A stretch of 64,000 nucleotides of DNA from Tubulanus polymorphus (Eukaryota; Nemertea; Palaeonemertea; Tubulaniformes; Tubulanidae): positions 9,722,485-9,786,484 of the forward strand of contig NC_134027.1 in the NCBI RefSeq assembly GCF_964204645.1. Direction: 5' to 3'. This document shows, one piece after another, positions 49,306 through 59,573 of the stretch (its first letter is position 1; each line of letters begins with the position of its first letter). Made by a program: the position numbers and the translations under genes. Under the pieces are notes generated by a model, which made no database searches, was not told the DNA's origin, and worked only from the letters and a program-made list of their open reading frames with translations.

Positions 49306-52300
49306 CATATGTCATTCTGCAGATTTTCCAGAACCTGCCCTGAGAGGCCACATGGCTTCTCAGGGCAGGAACCTGCCCTGAGAGGCCAGTCGTTTGAATC
49401 AATAGAAAATGAAAACCCATTCAACAGAGTGAGCTGAAATGGTGGCAAGGTGATCGGGATATTCAGATTCAAACTAAAGTTTTCGATCATACAATAGAAG
49501 ACTACGCTGTATTCTATAGAAATAAATTGAGAAATACAAATGCTTTTAATCATATTAAGCTAAAACAGTTAAATAGTCAAGACGTAAGGGAAAAAAAAGT
49601 TACCTAAAATCAAAATATGAATTTTTGTTGAAATATAGAAAATAGAAATAGAATTAAAATTGGTATTTTTCAGAAACAAATTAAAAAATACTAATATTTT
49701 TCATAGAAATAAAGAAATGAAAAAAACTTTTCTCTGTGGGAACATTTCTTATCAAAACATCATAAAAAATTTCATCTATAACTTAATGAAGAAGAAAAAT
49801 CACAATTATTCTCAGGAATAGAATTTTGCTGCTATGTAAGGTAATTAATGATAACGATGATACAAGTTTTTGTAAAAATTAAATTATATGATTCCAAGCG
49901 GCGCTGTTTTTATTTGTAATCTATAATTTACGATTAACGTGCTATATGTTTCTTCTAATTTCTTTGCACTTCACTTTCTTGTGTTACATTTGCATACGTA
50001 TTTCTATATATGCATTGTTTGCATCAATAAATATGAATGCACTTGTGTTAAATAACAAAGTCCTTATCGCATCGTAATTAAACTGGCTATCGGCTTGCTC
50101 ACACATTAATGGAAGGTGACGAAGAGATGAGGAGAGCACGCCGCAATTGCTCATTACGTCAATATAAAACATTCGACACATTTTCTAAACTCATTTTGGT
50201 AACATGCGTGAGGCCTAGCCTAGATTGCAAATGTAGGAAAAATCTGTATTATCGAAACGAAACTGGCCTCTCAGGGCAGGTTGATATTGGAAGTCAAACT
50301 TCAGCAGCTCTCGGGGCAGGTTGATTTGTGCAGAATGAAACTGGCCTCTCAGGGCAGGTTGATTTCTGCAGAATGAAAGTGGCCTCTCAGGGCAGGTTGA
50401 TATCAGATGTCAAACTGCAGCAGTTGAACTGGCCTCTCAGGTGATATCTGCAGAATGAAACTGGCCTCTCAGGGCAGGTGATCTGCAGAACTCAAACTGC
50501 AGCAGTTAAACTGGCCTCTCAGGGCAGGTTGATTTCTGCAGAATGAAAGTGGCCTCTCAGGGCAGGTTGATATCGGAAGTCAATCTGCAGCAGTTGAACT
50601 GGCCTCTCAGGGCAGGTGATCTGCAGAACTCAAACTGCAGCAGTTAAACTGGCCTCTCAGGGCAGGTGATATCTGCAGAATGAAACTGGCCTCTCAGGGC
50701 AGGTGATCTGCAGAACTCAAACTGCAGCAGTTAAAAAGGCCTCTCAGGGCAGGTGATATCTGCAGAATGAAACTGGCCTTTCAGGGCAGGTTGATTTCTG
50801 CAGAATGAAAGTGGCCTCTCAGGGCAGGTTGATATCGGAAGTCAAACTGAACTGGCCTCTCAGGGCAGGTGATCTGCAGAACTCAAACTGCAGCAGTTAA
50901 ACTGGCCTCTCAGGGCAGGTTGATTTCTGCAGAATGAAACTGGCCTCTCAGGGCAGGTTGATATCTGCAGAATGAAACTGGCCTCTCAGGGCAGGTGATA
51001 TCAGAACTCAAACAGCAGCAGTTAAACTGGCCTCTCAGGGCAGGTTGATTTCTGCAGAATGAAACTGGCCTCTCAGGGCAGGTTGATATCTGCAAAATGA
51101 AAGTGGCCTCTCAGGGCAGGTTGATATCGGAAGTCAAACTGCAGCAGTTAAACTAGACTCTCAGGGCAGGTGATATCTGCAGAATGAAACTGGCCTCTCA
51201 GGGCAGGTTGATATCAGATGTCAAACTGCAGCAGCGGAACTGGCCTCTCAGGGCAGGTGATATCTGCAGAATGAAACTGGCCTCTCAGGGCAGGTTGATA
51301 TCAGATGTCAATCTGCAGCAGTTGAACTGGCCTCTCAGGGCAGGTTGATATCTGCAGAATGAAAGTGGCCTCTCAGGGCAGGTTGATATCGGAAGTCAAA
51401 CTGCAGCAGTTGAACTGGCCTCTCAGGGCAGGTTGATATCTGCAGAATGAAAGTGGCCTCTCAGGGCAGGTTGATATCGGAAGTCAAACTGCAGCAGTTG
51501 AACTGGCCTCTCAGGGCAGGTTGATATCAGAAGTCAAACTGCAGCAGTTGAACAGGCCTCCCAGGGCAGGTGATATCAGAAGTCAAACTGCAGCAGTTGA
51601 ACTGGCCTCACCGGGCAGGTTGATTTCTGCAGAATGAAAGTGGCCTCTCAGGGCAGGTTGATATCTGCAGAATGAAAGTGGCCTCTCAGGGCAGGTTGAT
51701 ATCGGAAGTCAAACTGCAGCAGTTGAACAGGTCTCTCAGGGCAGGTGATATCAGATGTCAAACTGCAGCAGTTGAACTGGCCTCTCCGGGCAGGTTGATT
51801 TCTGCAGAATGAAAGTGGCCTCTCAGGGCAGGTGATATCAGAACTCAAACAGCAGCAGTTGAACTGGCCTCTCAGGGCAGGTTGATATCAGAAGTTAAAC
51901 TGCAGCAGTTGAACAGGCCTCTCAGGGCAGGTGATATCAGAAGTCAAACTGCAGCAGTTGAACTGGCCTCTCAGGGCAGGTTGATTTTTGCAGAATGAAA
52001 GTGGCCTCTCAGGGCAGGTTGACATCGGAAGTCAATCTACAGCAGTTGAACTGGCCTCTCAGGGCAGGTTGATATCAGAAGTCAAACTGCAGCAGTTGAA
52101 CTGGCCTCTCAGGGCAGGTGATCTGCAGAACTCAAACTGCAGCAGTTAAACTGGCCTCTCAGGGCAGGTTGATTTCTGCAGAATGAAACTGGCCTCTCAG
52201 GGCAGGTTGACGACAGTAGACTACGTATATAATTGCACCCGCAGGGCTGATCAGATTAGATTCAATTGCGTATGCCTTATTGCATGTGGCAACTATAATT

Positions 52301-52939
52301 ATGCCATTGTCATTAGATAAAGTATGAAACTGATTAAAGTTGGCCTGCGCTCAGGTAATTAACCTAAAGAAAAATAATATGACATGTGATCAACCAACCC
52401 TTACCCCGGAGAAGAAAAAAATAGGATCAGCAGAATTACAATAGAGTTTCTGCGAAAACAGTAGAAACCCCCGAAAAATTCACTGTTGAATTAGAATATA
52501 CAGCATATTGAAACGCACTGATATCAGTGGACGACACAAATTGTTTATGTAGGCCTATAGGATATTTGAATAATTAAATTAATGCTTTGAAATTTATATA
52601 ATCACCATAACTTTTCGTCGTCGGTTAACTACATGACTTTTTAAAAATACATTTCTTATTAGGAATGAATTTTCATTGAAATATTACTTTCGTTTTATTT
52701 GTTAAGTGTCGATATATCAATACGTTTAATATATTTCATTTTAATCCATTTAATTTCATGACTCGACAATGTGCATGTCAAACATCGGCGAGATAGTTCG
52801 CCGTTTCATCAGAATTATAGCCGAGTTTTCCATTTATACTGCTTAATTGCGCCAATGGCCTCTCAGGGCAGGTTCCTGCCCTGAGAAGCCATATGGCCTC
52901 TCAGAGCAGGTCTGCGGATTCTTAAGAATGACCCTTCTC
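49306..52939. mobile_element. ~3.6-kb segment with inverted ends and internal minisatellite
   Basis: The left border (about 49307-49388) carries three 16-bp cores in the order inverted, direct, inverted: CCTGCCCTGAGAGGCC, ACAT, GGCTTCTCAGGGCAGG, AA, CCTGCCCTGAGAGGCC. The right border (about 52857-52935) is its reverse complement with two substitutions: GGCCTCTCAGGGCAGG, TT, CCTGCCCTGAGAAGCC, ATAT, GGCCTCTCAGAGCAGG. Beyond the cores the match continues weakly (TGTCATTCT left; AGAATGACC right). The same 8 bp, GATTGACG, stands outside both ends (49298-49305 and 52940-52947), a possible target duplication. Between lie two AT-rich flanks and the 50263-52210 array. I see no transposase. Whether it is one mobile unit is inference. 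Confidence 0.55.
50263..52210. repeat. Minisatellite, ~45 cores with two alternating spacer types
   Basis: The core GGCCTCTCAGGGCAGG recurs about 45 times, mostly perfect. Short spacers (TTGATTTCTGCAGAATGAAA, period about 37-40 bp) mix with long spacers (TTGATATCGGAAGTCAAACT then GCAGCAGTTGAA, period about 47-51 bp). A shortened long form reads TGATCTGCAGAACTCAAACT. Short and long units alternate irregularly, with runs of two or three long units towards the right. Degenerate cores sit near the left edge and at 51541-51790. No long reading frame crosses it. Confidence 0.95.
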
Positions 52940-53142
52940 GATTGACGGAGGCATTCTCGCTTGCCAGGGCTCGATCGCCTCCAGCTGAAGCTCCTCAATG
53001 CTTGTTGGCGTGAAAATTCAGCGGGAGACGGCGAGACCCTGGCAATAGAGAATGGACTGGAGAATGAAAGCTTCAAAGCTCGGCCAAGTTTTTCAAATCA
53101 AATCCATACATAATCACAACACGACATTTAATGTGAAAAAAA

Positions 53143-53148
53143 TTTATT
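53143..53148 (-). terminator. Possible poly(A) signal of CHCHD4
   Basis: TTTATT on the + strand (AATAAA on -) about 205 bp after the CHCHD4 stop codon. This is the nearest canonical signal I see. Confidence 0.45.
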
Positions 53149-53353
53149 TGATATTGTTTAGCACGATTGAGCTATCAAATCATCAACAAATCATGCGTGT
53201 CTACCACTCTTTGAACAATTATCATCGATTATCTACTGGAACTGCAACGGTAACACGAAACTGGCTTACCACCCCCGCGGAGTGGATCTACACAACTTAA
53301 AAAGTCTTCATTCGATTCTACTTCTATAAATTGCCTAATTCGTGAAGCCGATT

Positions 53354-54486
53354 TCAGCTATCTACGACCGCCGATTGTTTGCTAACTGGACTATTTTCAT
53401 TATTAACTATTTCTTTATCGTTAACGGATAGTTCTTCGTTGGATTTCGCGTCGATTTTGACGTCTTCATCATCGTCTTTCTGCGGATATAACTCAGGATA
53501 ACCGATCATACATTCTTGCATCGTTCGAAACTGCTCGAAACAGTCGGAGCCCTTCTGCTCAGCAGTGCTGTAATGGAAACACGAAAACGCCTCACGAAAT
53601 TCCACTCCGCACGGCCCGGTGGCCATGCCCCCCAGACACGGACAACTCCAGTTGATTTCTCCATTGTCTAGAATCAAACCTGAACAGAAACGTACCGGTA
53701 AATATCAAGTGAAACAAGTGATTTTTTTATCGGACTGATTTAAAAATGACATTCTCAACCGGAGCTGTGGACAATTTTCTTCTAAGGGTCAGGACCAGAT
53801 GCTCAAAAGTTGGTTAGTTAACCAGTGGATAATTGACATTACCAGGTAGTGGAAATTGAAAGTTCCTTGCTACTTAGTATTTATCAGTCGATTATCTTTA
53901 ACCAACTTTTGATTAACTGGCCCCTGGTTTTTTTTAAACGCTATATGTAGCAAGATTCTTTATCTCATTATATTTGGCTGAAGTTGACTTTCTAAATACA
54001 AATGGCCCTGTTGATCAATTTTCCAACATTCACACCACATTTCCTGAGCTGTATTCTTTGACTTTGCATAGAAGCATTCAGATGTTCAGAAGTTGAAGAT
54101 GAAATTGTTTATTCTAGATTAGTGATTTTCATTTGTTGATTTTTCACAAGTTGACACACACAAAATTAGTCACAATAATAGGGGAATTGTTAAACAATTA
54201 CGTAATTGATGATTGATGTAGTAAGCTTATATACCTGGTTCATCGTCATCTATATCCACCCTCAATTCAGCTTGACTAGGTTTTTCGTGGTCCTCTTTCG
54301 TTACAAATATCACCCGATCTTTACCTAGGTATTGAAAATAATCTAGAAGATGAGCAATCGACAACCAACGAACACAAGATAATAAAATTTGATTGGAATT
54401 TGTCTTGAAATTTACTTCCGGGTTCAGTTCGGCACGTTTGTTTTAGGTGAATTCGGTAACATACCTTGCTCTTTACAATACGACAT
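53354..54486 (-). CDS. CHCHD4: CHCHD4/MIA40 mitochondrial disulfide-relay oxidoreductase
   Basis: Three exons on the - strand, 54486-54465, 54324-54235 and 53679-53354, give 145 aa (human about 142). MIA40 resides in the mitochondrial intermembrane space. It oxidises imported twin-CX9C and CX3C proteins and passes electrons to ALR/GFER. The N-terminus [20 protein letters not shown] closely follows the vertebrate protein. The redox CPC motif is Cys50-Pro51-Cys52 in WSCPCLGG. The structural twin CX9C pairs are Cys61/Cys71 and Cys84/Cys94. The [13 protein letters not shown] and QECM segments are typical. The acidic, poorly conserved tail is usual for the family. No N-terminal presequence is visible, as expected for the animal form. 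An NRF-1-like site lies about 130 bp upstream. Intron 2 (53680-54234) contains a MITE. Confidence 0.97.
53792..53926. mobile_element. Short inverted-repeat MITE, CCAGGGGCC family
   Basis: Left GACCAGATGCTCAAAAGTTG with GTTAGTTAACCAGTGGATAA; right ATCTTTAACCAACTTTTG then ATTAACTGGCCCCTGG. It shares these motifs with 23082-23206. Located in CHCHD4 intron 2. Confidence 0.65.
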
Positions 54487-54612
54487 GTTTGGTTCCAGTG
54501 ATGGGGTTCAGGAATTAGACGATTGATCGTGAAAAAACACCAAAATCTCCAAATTCCAGCTCAATAACACTCCGCAAAACGACGAAACATTCACATGTCC
54601 AAGACACTGTAT

Positions 54613-54624
54613 TGCGCATGCGTC
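54613..54624. promoter_or_regulatory. NRF-1-like site upstream of CHCHD4
   Basis: TGCGCATGCGTC differs by one base from the NRF-1 consensus YGCGCAYGCGCR and lies about 130 bp upstream of the CHCHD4 start codon. NRF-1 sites are common in nuclear genes for mitochondrial proteins. Position and motif are seen; function is inferred. Confidence 0.5.
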
Positions 54625-54843
54625 GGTCTGTCGTCTCTAATCATCGGCCGCTGACTTCGGACATGGATTCGGACCAATCCAATTCAAATTAAACTTTATT
54701 GTTCCGAATTGCAACAAAGCATCATCCCGGCACATTATTGATTCCAAGTAACCGGTCTCAAAAAATGTTCATTAATCAATTCGCGTTCACTGAGAATATT
54801 AAGCCCAAATGCAAATATCCTTTGCCCGTCCTAGCGGTTGGTA

Positions 54844-55149
54844 TCAAGTAACCCTGCCGAGCGAGTATTGCATCCCAAGTACTAATTTGCATTTTTCGGG
54901 ATGAAACTCTTTCCCACTTGTTCGACCACCTATCTTAGGCAGCAATATCATTTTGTAATATTTTTTGGGTCTGTGTTTGCTCTTAGTCACTACTTCGCCG
55001 GTAGTGCTCATACTGTGATAGCGGTGCCCAGCTGTCGCAGCAGTTTGCATGCAATCGCTATGTTTTGTCCCACCCGACAGCGGGAGCCGCTCCTGAAAAC
55101 GCGTGCCGCTGGTATTTTGATTCGGTTCTCTCGGTGACCGTTCCCACAT
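54844..55149 (-). CDS. Possible intronless small ORF, product unknown
   Basis: A 101-codon frame on the - strand lies between the divergent CHCHD4 and orphan genes, ending in PEKCKLVLGMQYSLGRVT. About 155 bp after its stop is CAATAAAGTTTAATTTGAAT, a canonical poly(A) signal in a context also seen at LINE 3' ends. Upstream, around 55165-55235, GTTGCTTAGTAGC and GGTAACCAA resemble RFX X-box half-sites. A second frame (55008-55241) overlaps in another phase. I recognise no family. It may be a small gene, or the 3' end of a decayed retroelement: TTAGTACTTGGGATG inside it faintly recalls 5S rRNA. Confidence 0.25.
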   Translation of the reverse strand: MWERSPREPNQNTSGTRFQERLPLSGGTKHSDCMQTAATAGHRYHSMSTTGEVVTKSKHRPKKYYKMILLPKIGGRTSGKEFHPEKCKLVLGMQYSLGRVT

Positions 55150-55295
55150 TCCTTCGCGTCATTGGTAACCAAGTTATGATGCCTTAGATTCCGTTGCTTA
55201 GTAGCTGATTTTCGGTTGCTACTTTCGCATCGAAACGCCATTTGTGTTTTGTTTGCAACGCAAATTGCTGATAGCTACTCCGTTTGCTGAAAATT

Positions 55296-56970
55296 ATGGA
55301 AAATCTTCGTCAAACTTCAATTGCATCCCGCAACGACGGGACTGAGAATCAATCGGACATCATGACTGATGGTAAATATACACAGCATTCATACATCGGG
55401 GGCATTCATTCGTAACTGAAAATTTTCCAAAATTTTTCTAACTTGATTATCTAACTATCGTTTACTATAAATGTTAGGTTTCCAATATGTTATTTCAGAT
55501 TCAGAATTTTACCTAGATGGTAAATTATATACAAGCCAAAATATGCATAGTTTACCGGGTAATTACACCAATCGGCTTTAAGTTATATATAACTCGCGCG
55601 TTATAAATCAAACATCCGGGCTTAAAGTAATAACATTTTTCGGTTCAGGTATTCCGCATGAGTTATGGCAATCATGTCGACCAAATACTGTCACATTGAT
55701 AACTCATTACTATACGTATCCCGGTGAACGACCAAAGGTCCTCGGAAGCCCGTTGAACTCCGGATGGTACATGGATAGGATCCCAGAGACAAACTGGTGG
55801 AATGTGAACTTGGCTGATAACGAGCTTCCAGCGCGCCTGAAATTGTCGATATGTACCGAAGATGGGCAGGTGATAAAGCTTGAGCCAAGAGCTGATAGAT
55901 TCGTTCAATCTGAACCAGGCATTTACTTCCTCCAGTGGGGACATGGATCCGTTCAGATTCATTCGCTGCCGTGTCTTGATGGTAATTTGTGGTTCTCTAT
56001 TTGAAAATATTGAACTCGTTACTGATCTTAGATTTGTTTAATCCGTACACGTTATTTCTTAAACTTTTTCTATTATTTCAGATAAGGAAATCGTCGCAGT
56101 TGATTGCATCGAACCAGCGAACAAACCAGAAAGTGACCAATGCACACTGGACGAACCATCGGAATTGAAAACCTCCAATAGCCACGATTCACACGGCGGG
56201 TCGGACTCATCATATCTCGGAGGTAATTCGTGATTTTCCAATTGCAAATTGTATCAATATCGTTTAGAATAGATTGGAAAAAATGTATGGATTTTATCAA
56301 GATGTACGTGAAAAATGTTTGGGTAATCCTTCCATCGTTCCATCGTATAGATGCGTTAGAGAATGTAAATGACATCGAACCAACAAAAAGAGATGTTGAT
56401 ACTCTGGATAATGTCCACAGTGACTCCGATTCATCTCATATTGCGGGTAATTGATGATTTTACCATTTTAGTGAACTAGATGTAGATGTTTTTTTGCTTC
56501 TATGTTTTGTGTAAATCGCCGCGATTAATTCCAATTAGTATGGCAATGTATAAGAAAATGAATTATTATTATTACAATTTCAGATCTTTGAATGCCTCAT
56601 CATGTTTTAGTAAACTTATAATCCCTTGTTTTAGGTACGTCAGGGGATGAAGGCAATGAACCAACCAGTGAAGACGCCGATAGACCAGACAATGATTCGG
56701 CAGTAGTGGACGAACCACCAGAGACAATCGATCGTACAAACATCGATCATGAATCCAAACTAGTGAACACCTCTTCTGGCTTCAAGGGTAAGAGAACATT
56801 ACGACTAAATCTACGTGAAGCAAATGAATCTACTAGAAATTATATATGAAATAATAATGCAATTGAATTATACTATTTTCGTCTTTTTCGCAGGTAAAAT
56901 GAAGACATTTCGTAGATTTGCGCGGAGGAACCTCCGAAGATTTTTCGTATGCGGCAGTTTTGGCCGCTGA
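55296..56970 (+). CDS. Unrecognised six-exon gene, all introns phase 1
   Basis: Six exons on the + strand, 55296-55371, 55649-55981, 56082-56222, 56351-56446, 56635-56787 and 56894-56970, join without a stop to 291 aa. All five introns are GT-AG and phase 1. Exon 2 alone encodes a 111-residue block rich in aromatics (GWYMDRIPETNWWNVNLADN; CTEDGQVIKLEPRADRF; EPGIYFLQWGHG), which looks like one small beta-rich domain. Exons 3-5 are acidic and Ser/Thr-rich and seem related: each has an (I/N)EP(A/T) motif, and exons 3 and 5 a DEP(S/P)E motif. Exons 3 and 4 also end alike (DSSYLGG; DSSHIAG). The last exon is a short basic tail (MKTFRRFARRNLRRFF). No signal peptide or membrane segment. AATAAA at 57180-57185. 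I do not recognise the family and assign no function. The consistent phases make the structure believable; expression is not shown. Confidence 0.65.
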
Positions 56971-57179
56971 CTCAATTTTCACAAATTTTACATTCCAAGG
57001 CGTTTAGTTGTCGCTGTGGGGCCTTGTTACATGTTAGAGGGAGTCCTGCACTGTGGAGCGTTACATTCTTCTCTTAGCTCTACTCAACGTAGACATTTTA
57101 CCCGATCATCTGTAGTTTCTTCAACCTCTGTTTCTGGGCTTTACTCGCGGCAACTAACGCCTCTTATATACTAGTAAAT

Positions 57180-57185
57180 AATAAA
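57180..57185 (+). terminator. Poly(A) signal AATAAA of the orphan gene
   Basis: Canonical signal 210 bp after the stop at 56970, in AT-rich sequence. Confidence 0.5.
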
Positions 57186-57346
57186 TCATGATTAATGTAC
57201 ATTCGGCCTATACCGCCAATAGATTCTCAAATTAGAAAACAAATAAGTTGTTATTTACTTTATCTACTTCGGAAAGACAATCTCACCGAGTATGATTTAG
57301 TTGTCTCCAGTAAAAATCGAACCTTGGTCATATCTTCGAGTGACAA

Positions 57347-57389
57347 GATCTTGGAGTAATTATCTTGAAAAGATAATCACTCCAAGGTC
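57347..57389. repeat. 20-bp hairpin with 3-nt loop
   Basis: GATCTTGGAGTAATTATCTT and a near-perfect reverse complement (18 of 20 positions match) are separated by GAA. It lies downstream of the orphan gene's poly(A) signal. Structure only; no role assigned. Confidence 0.6.
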
Positions 57390-57915
57390 GTATCTATGTC
57401 TGATCAGAACTCATAAGGATACAACTTTTGGTAACAGCCAGGGGCCCGGTTTCACGAACGGGGGAATAAGCCCCTTATTCAGGTTAGTTGGCTAATTCGA
57501 ATTAAAATTTTGAGGTTAATTTTCGATGCCCGTTTAGCCCAGGAATTAGTGAAATTACGAGCAGGTCAACAACTCACTTGCATCCAAATTGACGTTCGCT
57601 TGGTAAATCAAGTTCCTCACAATAAACCAATCGAACAGTAATCACATGGAAAACTTAACAAAAGACAACTCAGCCATCCAGATGAAAACATCACTTGCAT
57701 CCCAATCGATGTACTATTCCATAAAATCCTCTCACACACCAGCAGCAAATATAGATGAAAAACTATTTCATATATTTTTAATCAACGTTTTATTTTGATT
57801 TTTTTCAAAAGTTTTTTTTTGTAAATTTTTCTTACAAATATTCACGACAGGGTTGTTCATTATAATATTTCAGCCGAAAAACAAATATCGGAAGACAATA
57901 ATAATTGTTGTAATG

Positions 57916-57947
<32 letters not shown>

Positions 57948-58710
57948 AATCATCAGCCATTATACATTTCGTTAGAAAATACGAATTCTTCATTAAAAGT
58001 AAATGAAACACATGATTGAAAATTCCATCATCCTACGGTGATCTTGAATTTCAAAATAAAAAAAAATGTAGTTTCTTGTTCAATTACGATTATTCGGATT
58101 TTTACCCGGTTTTTAAGACTTCATTTTCGATTTATGGAACACAAGGAAAGGATATCGTTAATTCGATTTGTGCAGTTAAATTCAATAGCTTTAAATGAAA
58201 AATGATTGCCAGTTACATTTGAAAAATCCCCTCAGGTCAGCTCCGATTCAGTGACCCCCCAACCGCAAATAGATTTCTTTCTTCTTATAATACATATAAA
58301 TTCATTCTTATTTACAACATTTACATTGATAAAAAGGACGCACAAGTGTATGTATATCAACAGATAAAAATGCCAGTTAACAACTGAAATTTTACATCAA
58401 TGCGCAGGTTTATTATACAGTGCAACCTTGTTACAACGATTTATCGAATGATGTTTTAACAACCCTGAGATTTCAAACCTAGGGAGAAAATTTTATCACC
58501 TTCAACACTGGGTACAATCAAGAAAATATCGAGTTGCAACTAAATTAGACCCGAACTATAGAAAACAAATCCAAATTGTTCGTAACGAACTATGAGTTAT
58601 AATGAATTGATAATTAAACTTGGTAGTCCCCAAATTGTTTAACAAGTATCCGCACTTTACAAATCCCCGGCAAGTGTAAATCAATTACAATGAAGAAATA
58701 AATCTCTGAG

Positions 58711-58937
58711 CAGAGGCGGATCTAGGGTCAGCTTCACGGAGGGGTCCACCCCTAATATAGGGCATATCGTATGATTTAAAAGGCACCCCGATAGAAAGTT
58801 CTTCGGAAAACATTAACTAATTTTTGGAAATACTGAAAACGAGCTTATGAATTCAAACTATTTACGTATCAGTAAAATATCTTAAATTTTCAGGGCAACT
58901 TGACATTTTTAGGGGAATCCCTTTGATCCGCCCCTCG
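58711..58937. mobile_element. hAT-like MITE, CAGAGGCGGATC end
   Basis: Starts CAGAGGCGGATCTAGGG; the other end reads CCCTTTGATCCGCCCCTC. CAGRGGCGGATC-type ends are widespread in hAT-derived MITEs of marine invertebrates. I see no clear 8-bp target duplication, so the ends may be eroded. Confidence 0.5.
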
Positions 58938-59573
58938 CTTGGCCCAACAACTAGACAATACAAATTGTTTGGTGAAGGACTGTGATGTTTGTTCAATAAG
59001 TTCCATTTGTAATTTCAATGAATTTTTAACATCATTCTAGTATAACACATCGAACCCACTGGCCTTTTAAGATTTTATTCTGGCCAGAGTATTTTCTAAC
59101 CATTCAGACGCTTATTTTCAAAGATTTAATTTCCACGTACAATTGAAAACAATCCCCCATATTAATACTGAAACAATTTTCAAACAGACACTGAAAACTT
59201 CTTTTTCGTTACGCAAACAACTTCAAACGACGAGAATTTATTTCTTCATTGTTCAGCAGCAAAATAACACAGAATTCTCAAAAGGATCCGAGCACCAAAT
59301 ATATCGATCACAATCGTTCATTCTCCACGAACCGGACCACCACTGACCAAACGACCAATTTCCGTTCGTCGACCGCGAAAATAATCAGCACAGAAGTAGT
59401 TTCACTCAATAATAATAATAATTATAATATAATCTCATTTCGCGCGATAATTAAATACCCGTTTTTTTTTATCGATCATAAATATCATCGTCGTTCACTC
59501 GAATCTACGTTCATTTCGTACGGTTCCGTCGCGCGCACTCACTCACACGCACACATGCGTACACACTCACACG

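Larger units (their letters stand above)
57200..59573. other. Intergenic, AT- and repeat-rich
   Basis: No gene seen between the orphan gene and LRIG. Contents: a hairpin at 57347-57389, a fragment starting GGGGCCCGGTTTCACGAACG at about 57442 that recalls other inverted-repeat elements here, an (AAT)n microsatellite near 57913-57940, a CAGTGCAACCTTGTTACAAC string at about 58419 like a lone pogo-type end, and a GGCGGATC MITE at 58711-58937. TTTATT at 59074-59079 could be the LRIG poly(A) signal on the - strand. Confidence 0.5.

Noticed and set aside
50263-52210. CRISPR-like array of repeats and spacers
   Set aside because: The spacers fall into two recurring classes and repeat among themselves, the DNA is eukaryotic, and no cas genes are near. 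It is a minisatellite.
54844-54900. 5S rRNA fragment (TTAGTACTTGGGATG on the minus strand)
   Set aside because: Only about 15 bases resemble the 5S internal region; the rest does not align. Too short to call.
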